A stretch of 64,000 bases of DNA from Capitulum mitella (lineage: Eukaryota > Arthropoda > Thecostraca > Pollicipedomorpha > Pollicipedidae). The notes under the pieces were generated by a model. That model did not search any database, was not told where the DNA came from, and saw only the letters and a program-made list of their open reading frames with translations. Each line of letters begins with the position of its first letter. The stretch's first letter is position 1. Location of the stretch: positions 8,221,118 through 8,285,117 of the forward strand of contig CP099839.1 of assembly GCA_030062745.1 (NCBI GenBank). The letters are read 5' to 3'. Of this stretch, positions 34,950 to 48,029 are shown one piece after another. Position numbers and translations under genes: made by a program.

Positions 34950-35875
34950 TGAATACAACGGTTTGCGAACAGATACGTTGTGACGGAATTTTCATGTGAA
35001 AGAGCTGGAAATGTGCGAAATGTAAACGCTTGGGCAATGTGGTTACATCTGCATGATGTGCTGTTGCAAGTGCACCTGCTGGGTCTCTTCCAAAATATAA
35101 ATCAAATGCCGAACGCTGTCCAAGCCCAGTTTCGTCCGAGATATTGTTCCAAGAAATCTTGGCTCTTTATCCACTAGCTATGATACAATACTGTAACACT
35201 ATCGTGGCCGCAAAGCCGCGAAACCTTGTCATTTTCTGCGGTCAGATAGGCAAGGACGAACCTCCGTGCTAAGCCCTTGCACGCCAGTTAGGAACAAATT
35301 ATAGATATATCCGATTCTGCTTTTCAGTGATAAATATTGATTCCCTCTCGGCGGTCAACAAGGTATTTATTGATGATTGAATGTGCATTCCTTATTGATA
35401 CGCCGGTTGCCATTTAACTTTTAGAACATAAGGCAGAATTAGTACCATGGTACAAAAGCTATCCTTTATCCTTCACTAATGTCAATCCGTTCATGCTGTC
35501 GCTTCTCCAGTCCTCAAAACGTAAAAAATTAACAGCATTTAGACACAGTTTAGACGTAACTTACGTCATTCGTAAGCCGAAGAGTCATTTTCATCCCTAC
35601 ACTGTTTCATCACGATAAATATGTTGCCGTTTTCTGGTCTTGATTTTCACAATTCGTCACGTCATATGAGGGTTTTGCGGCTCCTTTCTAAGTTCAGTCG
35701 TAAAATTATTGTAGGTGCAAACACCAACTTCAACGGTTGACACGTGGCAGATCTCAGTTTCAAAGTCCTGTCGGTGCTACTCGAAGCCCATTTAGGCCCC
35801 AAAATCCCAAGAAGCCGGAAATGAAGCGTTATGTACAAGCATGTTGTCTTCCCATTTTGACGGCGCAATTTCCAG
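34950..35875. other. Unassigned, probably intron 1 of the 34.9-kb gene
   Basis: AT-rich sequence without recognisable exons. If the signal-peptide exon is real, this is intronic. Confidence 0.4.
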
Positions 35876-35879
35876 CCCA

Positions 35880-36790
35880 TCCGCCTGAAAGAAGAAAAGC
35901 GCAATTCTTTTCCTCCCACCCCGAGCCGAGCCCGGCCCACGCTGACCGCCGACCGTTCTAATCCGACCATTGTTCTCGCCGGGCACCGGTCTGCATCTGG
36001 ACGAAGGGCGCGGGTGCATGCTCCCCCACCGCAGCAGCATCCCTGGCTCGCCCGCCGCAGAGACCGACGCCGGGCGACTATCGAGGCCATCGGGGCCGCG
36101 GATCTCAGTCTCTGGCTACCGGAGCCTGACGCCCCGGCCGGGGGAAGGGAGCCGCATGCCGAGGAGCGGCGGCGTCCATTATCGCTCAATTACCCTGCCG
36201 TGTGGCGCGGCGCTTCACTGGCTCTGTCCGGCGAGCCCATGCAAATGAACGGTCCGCGAGACGGACAACAAAAGGCGCTGGTCCTGGACAGCGGCCGCCT
36301 GTGTGACGGAGTAATCCGGAATATCTCGGCCAGCTGCACCAGCCCGGACAGCACGGCTCCCGGGCGGCGGCGGATCCGACTAATGTCAATATCTGATCGC
36401 GGCATATACGGCGGCCGAAAGTCCGGCCAAGGCCAGCGCGGCCCGAAAGTGCGGCCTCGAACGCCCGGCCGGCGCTCGTGACTCACGGGAGATTTGTTCT
36501 CGCAGTGCTCCGTGCCCACATGTCGTGCCGTCCGCGGACAGATTGTAACGAGGAGCTGTCTCGCCGCCCGCATCGGCCGCTCGATGTGACCTGAGGTCGC
36601 ACGGCGACCGCCACCTGGCCTTCATCCCTCGCTGCTGGAGGCTCGGAGATGTCAGCGGCAGAGACAAGGCCACTCTGAACTTGAGAGATATTCCGTCTCA
36701 GTTCTGCGATAAGCTCGATCCCCCTCCCCCCCCCGATGACTGTCACGCGTTAATCGCTCCGACCAGTTCGCTCCGGCTCGGCACTGAACT
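35880..36790. promoter_or_regulatory. CpG island
   Basis: Dense CpG over about 900 bp, with open frames in all phases from composition. A run of C residues lies near 36725-36733. It may be an alternative or internal promoter of the gene starting at 34.9 kb, or an independent promoter. No start codon with a consensus donor was convincing. Confidence 0.5.
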
Positions 36791-36794
36791 GCTC

Positions 36795-38005
36795 TTGCCT
36801 CCACTAAACACCTGAGATCACGTGCCTCACCGGGTGCCGGTCACGTGACCTGACCAAGGGGGCCTGACGGTCGTCTGGGCGGCACGCGTGTGGCTTCCGT
36901 TTGCTCATGGATCCGCCCTGGGTATCAATGAGGAGTCAGGGCCACTGAGGCCAAGCAGTAACACCTCCGACTGTCGTGCTGTTATTTCTTTGTAGATGCG
37001 AAACTGGACGAGCACTAAGGGTGGGCGTCGTGGAATGCTACTGGATAGATCTGAGCTTGATCTGGCCTGATCTGAACAGCCGTATTAATGCCCTAGGGCT
37101 TACTGAAAAAGCATTTAAGGCAAGCCGTGATGCAATCAAGGGAATTTGGCCATTTATCTGGTCGTGTCCCGATTAATAATGAACACAACTGGGATTTGCG
37201 TGACAGATAGTGAAGTAAAGGCAGGTCAAAGCGACTAAATTGCGATTTGCACTATAATAAACGTCTATGTATTTCGCAAAAAAAAAATATTATGACTGTG
37301 TTACGTTCCGAAGGTACCTTTGCATGTCATATTGCAAGAGGAGGGAGCAAATTCATCATTTAAAAAGCGCAACGCTACATAACTTTTTTTAAAGCAGCTT
37401 TCAAAAGGCCCATTAGACTGTCACATCTTTTCGTCTTTCTTCCGCGTCTGTGATTTCTGCATGCTGATTCCATATCAATGAAAGCACAATATTTCGACTT
37501 ACTGGTCTTTGGTCTCGCAGGTCCGCGTAATACTTGCCTTAACGGGTCATATTTAATACATATGCTACTTTCACGAGTCAGGCCATTTTTCACATTTATA
37601 TCAAGGACGGCGACCCTCTCATCTTCGCCAACGTAAAACCCCCAGCACAAGGAGACCTGTTACTCGGCACCTCTGTTGCATGTGCACTTAGTTATCTTGC
37701 CGTTGCCTGGAGCCCTTCTTCCCATGCAATATTGGAGTCGGATCGGTGCAGCGCTTTTTGAGGGGAAGACAGGTGGATGGTTTATGCTGATGCAATTATA
37801 TTCATTGTTTTCCTCCAAACAGTACTGGCCGGCGTTCCCAGAAAATGAGAACATGCACGGCCGTGCACCTCTACCGCCATCTCCCTGCGGCGGAATGTCT
37901 TTGTTGGCTCCCCTCAGTCGGGACAGGACACACATTCCGCGCCTTGGCGCGCGTCGAGAATACTTGCATTAACGTCAGGCGATGTGTGGGCACGGAATGC
38001 GGTCT
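36795..38005. other. Unassigned sequence
   Basis: Contains a minus-strand frame (about 37508-37659) that ends at a GTAAGT donor (CCA|GTAAGTCG) but has no polypyrimidine acceptor, so it is not called as an exon. Confidence 0.35.
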
Positions 38006-38009
38006 GCAG

Positions 38010-39035
38010 ACCCGGCAGCCTCAGTGCGGCACGGTTCTCCTCCCGCAGAGCCGCTTTATCTGCTCTTCCGTCCGTCGCCACTCCCCCTCGCTCTGCTATT
38101 TACCTCGACCTCCTCCCCTGACTCCTCGGAAATGCGGAGGGCTCCGTCGGATTGTTGAGGGTGAGAGCCTCGACTTTGATCGTCCCGACGCAGTCCTCCT
38201 CCGGTGCCTGGCACTGTTGTCTGCATCCTGCCCACGCACAGTAGCGGGGCGTCTTGTCTCCACCCTACCCGCACACGGTACTGGACCCTCTGGTATGCAC
38301 CTGACTGCACGGAGTACGGAGGCTGCACGGAGACAGCACCGCCGTCTCCACACAGTCCTGGCAGGCTTGCGCTTGATTCAGCCTATGTGAATCTTTCACT
38401 GCCAGATTCCCAAAGTTGGATATCAGTTCTGGATCAGGTTCACAACACGCTTAAAGTAAATTTATTTGGTTTTGGTTCACTTTTTGTAAAATCAGCGATC
38501 ATAAAATTTGTGAGATGTTCATGAGCATTTGAGTAATATAGGTACCTAAAAATCTAATTTGTTGTTTCAGTCGGTTCTGATTCTGACTCACGACAAAATA
38601 CTTAATTGTTGAATTGATTCAGAGTCGATTCAAATCGATTCAGAGTCGATTTGAATCGATCCAAAATCAAGCACAGGCCTTGGCACTGGGCCGTCTTGCC
38701 TATATCCGGTCGTCACATATTACCGGGGTCCCTTTTTTCCAACATCTCCCGACAGAGTACGGGACCCTCTTATCCCTGCGCTGTCCCACGCAGTACCGGC
38801 CCTGCTGCCTGTAGCGGACATCGGCGGCGATCCGACAGCGCAGGCCCGGCCTCGCTGCCCCCGCACGGTACCGGCCCGGCCTGACCCCGGGCCGGGGCGG
38901 GCGGTGCTGGTCCCCGCACCAGCCGCCCGTTATATAACCTATGCGCCAGCGTGACGATGCTGGCCGCCCGGCCCGGCCCGGCGATGCCGAACTTGTCAGA
39001 GTCGATTAACAGGACACGCCGGCCGTGTAAGCCTG
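38010..39035. promoter_or_regulatory. Two neighbouring CpG-rich islands
   Basis: GC- and CpG-rich blocks at about 38010-38370 and 38760-39030. Words of the form ACGGTACYGGACCC recur in both (38276, 38757, 38796 and 38865), suggesting a degenerate shared repeat. A TATA-like TTATATAA lies at about 38931 inside the second block. No exon was recognised. Confidence 0.45.
38610..38670. repeat. GATTC-rich degenerate repeat tract 2
   Basis: GATTCAGAGTCGATT-type words are repeated four times with alternating orientation of the GATTC core. It sits between the two CpG-rich blocks and resembles the tracts at 28.6 and 52.3 kb. Confidence 0.6.
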
Positions 39036-39039
39036 CACG

Positions 39040-39735
39040 GAATTTCTGGTGGTCATGCCCCTGCATTGAAGCTCTTCTAGTATGGAGTGTTGTTGGTTAT
39101 GATGACGGTAACCGATGGCTATGTTCCTGATGCAAGCAGACGTTCGAACTTTGGGTGAAAAGCTGGTTGACGGAGGGCCAGTATAGCCTAGTCGGTCTAC
39201 GCACAGTTGCTTTAAGTGGCGCCATAGGCGCCGCTTTTTTAAGTGCGGAGTGCATACGGATTCTCTTCAGTTCATTGTATCGCAGCAACGTGACAAAAAA
39301 AAAAAAAAAACAGTTAAAAACCAAGATACCTTTATTCTCAGTTAAAAACAAGCTGTGCCTGCGACGTGCTGAGAATAAATGACTGGAACAAAACTTCAAG
39401 AATTTATATTAGTTAAAGATACCCGCCAATTTCGAGATAAATTGTGCGCTTTACAGCCTTGATTTTCAACGCATGGGTGATGCATGTGGACCTGAGCCCG
39501 CTGTTACGGTGCCCACGCCCAATCCGTGTAGGCTTAAAACTTTCTGAACTGGTGGTGCCAGAGCTATCTTGAAGCAATATGTATCTCCATGTAACATGTA
39601 ACATGTAACATGTAACATCAAAGAGCTCGGGTCACAATTATTCAAAGTCAACAGAACCTAGTATTGTTGTTTGCGACGGTAGGTAACGAGCTTGCCGCTA
39701 AGTGGCTGCCCAGTTTCCTTTAATTTCTTTGAGTC
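39040..39735. repeat. Mostly unassigned sequence with a 7-bp tandem repeat
   Basis: Four perfect ATGTAAC units lie at 39589-39616. An A run of 16 lies near 39295-39310. Otherwise no gene or element is recognised. Confidence 0.5.
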
Positions 39736-39748
39736 TGCCTTGCTTACG

Positions 39749-40024
39749 TCACACACGTAGCCAGCATTGCCTTTAGAGGGGCCAGATGTCAAATTTTGTC
39801 GTCTGGCGCTGGCATATGACGAAATTTATACGGAAAAGCAGTAATGTTATGTAACTGACCTTATGTTTAACCCACAGGAATGCATACGTCTGCTTTTGCA
39901 ACATATGTATGATCACTATTCCATATTCGTGCGAAATCGTTATATATCTAGTGTAGACAGCTTGGCTCAGGGGTGGCCATGGCCCACTCCCCCCCCCCTC
40001 CCTTAGCTCCATCCCTGGCTTACG
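39749..40024. mobile_element. Possible small MITE with 9-bp flanking duplication
   Basis: The 9-mer TTGCTTACG occurs at 39740-39748 and again at 40025-40033. Between them lies 276 bp with a left edge containing ACGTAGCCAGCATTG and a right edge that reads ACGTAAGCCAGGGATGG on the other strand. The partial inverted similarity starts a few bases inside the edges. A 9-bp duplication would suit Mutator-like elements. The terminal match is imperfect and the call is tentative. A run of C residues sits near 39991-39999. Confidence 0.35.
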
Positions 40025-40039
40025 TTGCTTACGCTGTAC

Positions 40040-43000
40040 GATGCACGTGTAAAATCATGCAGGGCAACGGTTCTTTGTCTTTCATTTTTTTGCGACGGTT
40101 AATCAGTAGGTTATTTTGAAACACGAGGAAGTTAGCGCATGTTAAGCGCAGCAGTCATCATGCACCATTTCTGGAATTTTGTTGTTTCTCATAACTAGCG
40201 TTTTGTGTCACTAATACGTCTTTTTCGTCATTGTGGAAGTAAACATATAGCTTTTTCAGCATCGTGCAACTAAAAAAATGTGCTTTTGGAGTACGTAACC
40301 AAATACATCTTTTCCTCTGTTATGTAATTAAGACTACTTATAGACTTTGTACGCTCACTGGCGCACTCAGTTTGAAACGGGTTTTCAAAAAGACTTTGTT
40401 GCTCTTAAAAGTTTGCATTGACCCTCGATTATGAAGCAATATATTCGTAACTCCTGCGTCGTTACATGATGCTCGCGTGGCAGAACTAATAAACTGCAAC
40501 CATTCCTCGGATAATCGTAAAACAAATGACAAGCAGCATGTTTGGCTGCTCTAAACTCCATGGGTGGGAAATTCTGGTGACACTCCCCTGAGTACAGAGT
40601 CGAGTAATGAGTACCCACCGTCCACTACTAGGCTCTTAAAGAGAGCGAATATTTTTCTTTCCAATTTAAATCATCATTTTCAGAATTGGAAGAAAACATT
40701 ACCGAAATATGTTTGTCAGAGGATTTTTATGGACGCGTCGATAAAGATCTGGACACGGATCAATGTGCTCCATTGAATAAGAAATGCAACAAGCTGCTTG
40801 ATATTCCATAAAAAGTACCACCTACTAGTGGCCGGTCCCATCGTGAACGCTGACGCACTAACACTCAGTTACAGCTCTTGGCCAAACGTCACCGTGAAAA
40901 ACGGGTAGGTTTGTAGTGACGACGGCACCGAACGAAAGTGGTTGTCGTCCCGTCCCGTCCGCACCGATCCGACCCGATCCGAACCGAGCTCCTTCACCCC
41001 GAGCCGTGACAAAGTCCCATGTTGTTGGAAGAGGCGCCCGAGCACTCGGTCTGCTTTGCACAGGGAGCGCGACCTGTGTTATGCAGACGACGCCCCCGTA
41101 CCGGGTATTTCCAGGGCCTTAGTGCATGGCTGCTGCTCTAAAGAGTTTGTCGCGGTCAATGCTCAGGATGCAAAGAGTTTTGAACTGCCTCTCAGGCAAA
41201 GCTTGATTGCTATCCCACAGTCATACGTTCTTAATGGGGTCCTTGAACTGAGCTCATTTCAGTTCAAGCCCATTTCATATAGAGGCTAACGAACTTACAG
41301 TTAAACGTTTGCGGTTCTAATTACCTTGAGTTTTTATGTACATGGTTCCGATGACTGACGCTGCGCTGTAGGTGCCTTTACAAATATGTCGCAAATGTTG
41401 AAAAACTGCAACAGCTGAGAGACCTCATCGCATAACATGCGCATCGCGCGAGCACAAAAGCATGTTATGCGCTCCTTACCATGTGTCCTTCCAGATCCAG
41501 ATTTCCAGACATCCCTGTGCTATATGTTTCAGTCCGCAGCTTTTTGGCATATGTGTGTGTCTCTGTTCATAACCCTTTACATGCCGTGACATGTGCATAG
41601 ATCCCACCAAACCCCTTGCACAGAGTATCTGGGCTAGCCGCGGAATTGACCCAGTCATCCGGCTGATTGCTACCGAATGGCGCGAAAGGGCCCACTTGCT
41701 GACGTACCCACAGACCATATCGTCACGTGAATGTGCTTAAAGCGGCAGTGATGTTTTGCAATACGCTACTACGAAGCGTTTCGTCACCAGATGTACACAG
41801 CACCAACGTGTCTGCCCCTGACGGCAGCGTTACGGTAAGAACAAACGAAATGCCGCCAAATGATGATTGTCATGCGGAGAACCCTTGCAATGCTAAATCG
41901 TTTCCCATGTATACATTAATTCCAAGAAAGAGCTGTGAAATCCTAAACTGCGGTGCCTTGTTGGAAGAATAAGATTTGTTCTGACCACAAGCAGGCATAG
42001 AGAATCTATGGCTGGTTGTTATTCAACAATATTTTAACCCGTACTGCGCGACACCGTGTTCATTTGATGCCCGATTCTTCTGCAACATTTTTGGGCTATA
42101 CTGCAGGAGGTTGTGACTCTGCAAGCAGCCACCACGCAAATCTGAGACCCAAAGGTGATTCAGTCCAGCAGGCGCTGATGACCTCACACACGTATGACGT
42201 CATTTGGATGGCCTGGACCCGGACCTAGGCTTGTCAGCCGCCGGCGGGTTGGACTAGGCATTGTGCGCGTCTGCATCGTGGTGCATCGATATGACGCATT
42301 GGATGGGCCTGCTTCCCACGATGGCACAGCCATCTAGGCATTGACAGTACACAATCTGTTGTAATGGTCAATGTCTAAGGGGATTTTTCGCCCCCTTGAT
42401 TTTATGGCATAATATCCGGACGACGAAGGCCAACAGGTCCAAAGTGACAGAGCCCCTATGCAAACGGCACAGCCAACCCCTAAACCGACCAAGAAATAAC
42501 CGACCAGGTCACGATAGGTCATGTCATGTGGCGTCATGAGCTGAGTCATAGCCATGGTTTTTATTTAATGTTATAACTCCCGTATGTGTTTTTCTTTTTA
42601 CATGACAAGCAAGACGTTTATCAGGGATGAGACAAAGACCAACATCAAGCCCCGCAAGTTGCACGTGGCCTGAGGTGAGGTAGAAGTCTGTCATTGATGC
42701 GCTTTGCGCATTGCCAATTTGCACTCTTTTCAAGGACAAATCTAGTCATAGCAACCGAAGTACTGCATATGCAGATCAACAGAGGCCACTTTTGAGCTTC
42801 TCGTGAACCTCCGCACCAGTGACATATTAAAGGGTTGAAGGCTAGACGACGGTCTAACTCCACCACATGATCCAAGATAAGCTGGGATCACTTCCTCCAC
42901 AAAGATAATTTGTAGCGGGAAAATGGGTTCATTCCAGCACTTCTTATAGCCAATGCTGACCAGTCTCCTACTGCATTAACACGCTTCTGAAGCTGTCGGC

Positions 43001-45535
43001 AAACGTCTGTCAAATTTAGGGTTTTGATTTTGCCTGTCGCGTCATCGGTGGCCTTGACGTCACCATGTAGGAAACAGCTGAGGTCCCAGTGTTATCTATC
43101 GATTGCCATTTGAACTATCGAAATCGAACCATTGGTTTTCGAAAAAGGCAGGAGAGACAAAAGAGTCACCGCATTAGCTAGAAGTTGGCGCAATACACCA
43201 GTCAGTACCGAGTAAAAAGTTTGTGGTTAAGTGATACAGTATGAAATTGCTCAGAATTTCAGTTGAATGTTTCTTCAACGTTCAGTCAAATGGTACGTTT
43301 ATCAGCTTCCAGGGGAACTGAGGAGATGCCCATATGACTTGCGCATTTTATTCACGGGCGGCATTATGTAAGCGTTTCTCCATTTTCATTTGTCTACACC
43401 GTTTATTTGCTTTTCGTCGTCACTGTCATTGCTTAAAGAGATTTATTGCAGCAAGTGATGTTACTCAACACATACCACAAGCTGTCCAATGCAGATAGTC
43501 GTGCTCACGACGTAGAAAGCACTTATCAGTACATTTCTGTCCATCATCTAACTTAAACTATCATAAACCATCTGCCCGAAGCCATCTTACCTTATAATAA
43601 TGCAATAATGTTATCTAACTGATTAAATGGAAAGCCTTGTTATGATCTGGCGCACATGGTGCAATCTTCGGGTTTGTTCCGAAAAAAAGATGCATTAAGG
43701 CACCACATCTGTTAAGGTCCCTCGAGCCGGGCTCGGATTACCAAGGAAAACGGAGCTGGGTTTTTACTGCCGCGAATAGGCATTTGAGTATCTTTTTACG
43801 GGGCAGTCGGTTTTTATCACGACCATTGCCCTCCAGTAGTGTCCCCGGGTTCAGGATCACGTGGGCGGCTCACCAGAGATGGCTATCATCAAAGTCGAAC
43901 GGTAGCATCACGCAACGCGATTGCAACAGAAAGCAGTCGACTTCTTTCAGCAGCGTTCTAGAAGCTACGAAGTCAAAGAGAAGCCGACATGTTTTTTGAC
44001 AGTGCTACGAAATGGGCCAGAGATAGAGCTAGTTTCTTCTCACGATGTCCGGAGAACTATAGCAAGTGAAAACGTCATCCCTGGTTGCAGATTACAGGGG
44101 ATTACCGGTAACGATAATCAGTAAAAACACTTCTCCAATGGGCAGTATTTTGTCGCTTGCACATCTGGCGAAACTCGAAACTGTTCGTCACCCTGCAGAA
44201 GTGCGTTGCAGTCGCTTGCAAAAAGGCTTACGGTGCGTCATCAAGGCGCCTGCGCGCTCTTGCCAGCCCGCTGAAGATAAAGGCGATAGCAATGATAGGC
44301 TGAACCTGAAATGCACTTCAGCGATATCAGATAGACGCAAGAGTTCAAGTTGTCGACCATGGTGCTTGATTATGCTAGAGACTTATGGCGAGCAGCACCT
44401 GATTATTGGATGCCTCTTAAAATATCCGTTTTAAATCGTCTGGATTGCTTCTTTTGTGATATTTTCGTTCTTCGTTTAGGAAACTTGCTGTTTGGCGCGA
44501 TAACTGTTCAAAATCTTTGAACATTCAAGCTACGGTGTGAATGCCAGGCCAACCCTATCCTTGATGAACAGCTTTCCAGGGGAAAATGTAAAAACTGCCT
44601 GACGAACTGGTACTTTCATCACCGTCTTCAGCTCACCGATGATGCGCCGGGACACCTGTGAAATCTAACCTCCCGACTGTCATTTCAAGGCCAATACGCA
44701 GCTGAGAGATGGCACAAGTCCTCACGGCCGCCGACCTAGTAGCTGATATCAGTGTCAACAATACGAACACGTACAAGACAGAACAAAATATGTAGGAAAG
44801 TTTACTCTTATTACCTGCTGTACCTGCTGGGAAAATAAAATCATAGCCGTGCGGTTTCTTTTCAGCTTAGAAATTTACCAGGTCAGTAAAAATAACGTTC
44901 ACCGTAAAATGGAACCCTTCAGTCAGTACTGAATTCCCTTCACCATGGCCGTAGTGTGTGCAGCCGAAGGCCATTGACATGGCCCCACGCCCTTGTTTAG
45001 TCTGCTGGAACAACGGCACGCAGTGTGAGACACCCATCAGCGCATCAAATCACCTGCATAGCCTTCTGATTTATTTACATCATCTTTGGCTCATTGTTGA
45101 TTGGCGGCAGGCTGTTGGGAGGTTCCGTGACGTCCCAGGTGCTTTATCAGTACCTGTGGGCTTTTTATCATTGCCTCCTACGCTCCGGCTAAATAAGGTG
45201 GGCCTTGACAGTCGAGTGCTGCGGGACCCGGACACAGCCTGTCATGGTCGCCAACGGTGCCATGCAAATCACAAGAAAACGACGTGACATTAGGAATTTT
45301 TTTTCAACATTTCGCTAGCCTAAACATCACCCAGTCACTGATGACGTGTTCAAAATGTTGCATTGATCTTACTTTGTCCTCTCAGGATACTTTATCATTT
45401 TTTCGACTTACTCACTAAACGTACTACGTACTACAGTTCCTACAATTTTTGCGACCAGTAATGCTCAGTGAGCGGCGGCATACACTGCCAGCTCGCGTGG
45501 TTTTTGTAAGCTCGAGGATCTCTTGAGACCAAGAG
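40040..45535. other. Long unassigned stretch
   Basis: No exon, RNA gene or element is supported over 5.5 kb. A CRE palindrome TGACGTCA lies at 42195-42202. Plus-strand frames at 43.8-44.4 kb have fairly natural composition but no recognisable domain and shift phase. An ATG at about 41790 running into a GTAAGA donor lacks promoter support. Confidence 0.4.
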
Positions 45536-45539
45536 CTCC

Positions 45540-46095
45540 GTTTCCAGGACAGGCTTCAGGCTCCATGGCAGCGCGGCCGCTCCGCCGCCGAGCTTCGGAG
45601 GCGTCACACCTGCCCGCAGCCGTCCGGCGGCCACATGCCTGCGCCGGCCGGATGTCTGCCGGAGGAGGGCGGACACTCCCGCCGCTCCGGGCACGTCCGC
45701 CGGCATTCCCTCTGTCCCTGGCGCGACCTTCCAGGGACGGCCGGGCTGGACCGTCCAGCCACCGCTCACGTCCAGCGGGGAGACTGCTCAGACTCGGCCG
45801 TCCCAGCCGGGGCACGCCGCTGTTTACGTTCAGCGGGGAGACTGCTCAGACTAGTCTGTCCCAGCCGGGGTCCGCCGCTGTTTACGTTTAGCGGGGAAGA
45901 CTTCTCAGATTAGTCTGTCCCAGCCGGATCCGGCGCTGTTTACGTTTAGCGAGGAAGACTGCTCAGATTAGTCTGTCTGGGCCGGTTTTCACTCGCCGCT
46001 GGCGTCCGGCGAAGGAGACTGTTTGGATTAAAGTGGCGTCACCGGCTTCTAGTACCTTCCCATGGCCGGCCGGGGCAGCCGGGGAATCCGGCTCT
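45540..46095. promoter_or_regulatory. CpG island containing a minisatellite
   Basis: GC-rich, CpG-dense DNA; the right half is the 58-bp tandem repeat described separately. Part of the island may simply be the repeat. No exon is called. Confidence 0.45.
45774..46032. repeat. 58-bp minisatellite, about 4.5 copies
   Basis: Units start with AGCGGGGAGACTGCTCAGA at 45774, 45832, 45890, 45948 and, degenerate, about 46008. Each contains AGTCTGTCCCAGCCGG and CGCTGTTTACGTTTAGC. The period of 58 is not a multiple of three, so it is not a protein repeat. Divergence increases toward the right-hand copy, indicating that the left copies are the younger ones. Confidence 0.9.
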
Positions 46096-46099
46096 GCGG

Positions 46100-47195
46100 G
46101 AGCGTGACTCGACCCTTTCCACTGTGTTAGGTCAAAAGGGGATGGGCTGCGGGGTCTTTGTTGGAGTCAAGATAGGTGCTGCGTTTAGGTCATCATTGAA
46201 GCGTAAATAAAAAAGTGCTGTGGACATTTATTTTATGTTGAAAATAAGGCTATTAACCTCCATTACCACCATTAAGTCTTAACATTTCTAAAACGTCATT
46301 GGTTATTTAGCGACAGACGGAGCTATTTCACCCAACCACAGTTCGCTTCGAGAAGAAATCCATTAATTGTTGTCTTGGAAAATTGGAAGTTGACTGCAGT
46401 TCAGGCCAGGTAGGAGGATTATTCGCGACTGGATAAAATTTGGGGTGGTTAGGCGGACTTGATAAGATGTTCAAGATTCATGACGCGGTATCCATTCGCG
46501 CGAATTTCTTCGTATCGTTCTTACAGTGCCGTACTAATTGGCTTATTAGGATAACACGACGAATTTCCAGACATCCTCCATATTCATTACAATTCGAAGA
46601 GCTCCAAAAGAAAAGAAATATTATTATGATCAGTTAAGATAAAGCCGTTGTTTTATGATCGAATGGCATTTGCGGTCACACTTTTGGCCTCGATTCTTTT
46701 AACGATGTATATCAAAAAACATCGAACGGCATTCATCGTCAGGCTATTATTCTTATCTTTTGTGATGTACAGAATAAATTACAAATGCAAAAAACATCAC
46801 GCGGCAGAAGAAAACGTTGCTATAAAACGGCATTGATTGCATGAGAAACGTTTTTACTTGGTGGGCTCACCAGGTAACGGGTAACATGCAAACATTGCAT
46901 AATGATTCTGCTCGCGTCTTTCTCCCATCCATTTTTGGCATAAACAACTTTACTGACTCGCTGATGATTGCTGCTGATTTCCAGTTTACGGAGAATAATA
47001 TGCAAGCTCGATGCCTTATTTTTTGTAGGGAGCGGATTCCTTTTGTTTCGAATTTATTGCCGGTATACCCTACGGCACCGTCGAGTGGAATATCTTACGT
47101 ACGGCTGTTTTAGAACCATGACAACCTTTGCGCTTCACTGTTTCCACGTAGTGGAATTTTCTGTGTCGGAACGTTCGGCGTCATCGGAAAACGTG
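46100..47195. other. Unassigned; may hold the decayed 5' part of the transposase-like gene
   Basis: Plus-strand frames at 46440-47113 precede the recognisable transposase-like pseudogene. They may be its eroded upstream portion, but no family motif could be recognised in them. Confidence 0.3.
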
Positions 47196-47199
47196 CAAA

Positions 47200-48027
47200 G
47201 AGAGAATCTGCATGACATTTGGTCTCTGGACCATTCGCTCGTAGACGAAAACGTAATGTGCTGATAAAAATAGGAACTGGTAGATATTTTATGTAGATAT
47301 TTTGCACGATCTGACCTCCCATCGCTTCGTATTTGTCAAGCAGGCCGAATTCACGGCATCGCTTAAATTTGCCTGAGAGTGACGCAGTTGTTCTTGGAGA
47401 CTTCGCGGAAAATTACTCGTTCATTGTACATGACGCGGTTAAGGGAATGCATTGGAGTAATCTGCAGTGCACTGTGCATCCATTTGTCGTTTACTGCAGA
47501 GAAAGTTCCAAACTTCTTTACATGCCAGTTCTTGCTTCCTTCTTCTGCCTTCCTTCAATACAACAGTGCAGAACACGTCAGTGGTCGATGCCTTTCAGCG
47601 AGTTCTCGTGCCAAATATAAAAGTCATGCTGCCCGGCGTAGTGTACCGTTCGGATGGATGCTCCGGCCAGTATAAAATCAGCTAAAATTTCTTAAACCTG
47701 TGTCATCACAAGGATGACTTTGGAACTGTCAAACGAGTAGCTGCTCGTGCTAGCCTGTAGAGGGTTCAAGGGCGCCAAATTTTGACGGCAGTGGAGACGT
47801 ATAACTTTTGCAAAGAACATCTCAGTGATAAGATAAAGTTTTTCTTTGTAGCGAGTACCGAAGTAGGTGAGGTTAGGGCTTTCTTGAGACAGCGCTTTGA
47901 CGATTGCAAGGCGATAAAAGGAACACAGAAGTTGCATAGGTTTGTCCCCATCGACAGAAGCAATATGTTGTGCTACAATGTGTCATGCGGAGACCCCGTT
48001 CAAATGTACGTCTCAGAAACGGCGTGA
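47200..48027 (+). pseudogene. Decayed DDE-transposase-like gene
   Basis: Pieces in successive plus-strand phases read in the order expected of an uncharacterised transposase-derived family with an RNase-H-like core. LTSHRFVFVKQAEF lies near 47310, GDFAENYSF near 47400 with HW and HPFVVY following, VDAFQRVLVPNIK near 47595, SDGCSGQYK near 47650, NLCHHKDDFG then TVKRVAARASL near 47700-47757, and a C-terminal stretch ending in VQMYVSETA. The family normally has a HGKG-type glycine-rich motif between the DDFG and TVKR segments; here they are adjacent, so about 30 codons are deleted. There are at least two frameshifts and two in-frame stops. It cannot encode an active enzyme. Family recognition is from memory of the motifs. 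Confidence 0.65.
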
Positions 48028-48029
48028 GT

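Noticed and set aside
37508..37659. Minus-strand frame ending at CCA|GTAAGTCG
   Set aside because: No polypyrimidine acceptor and no start codon; the donor alone is insufficient.
41790..41836. ATG frame with mild hydrophobicity running into GTAAGA
   Set aside because: No CpG island, acceptor or promoter motif supports it.
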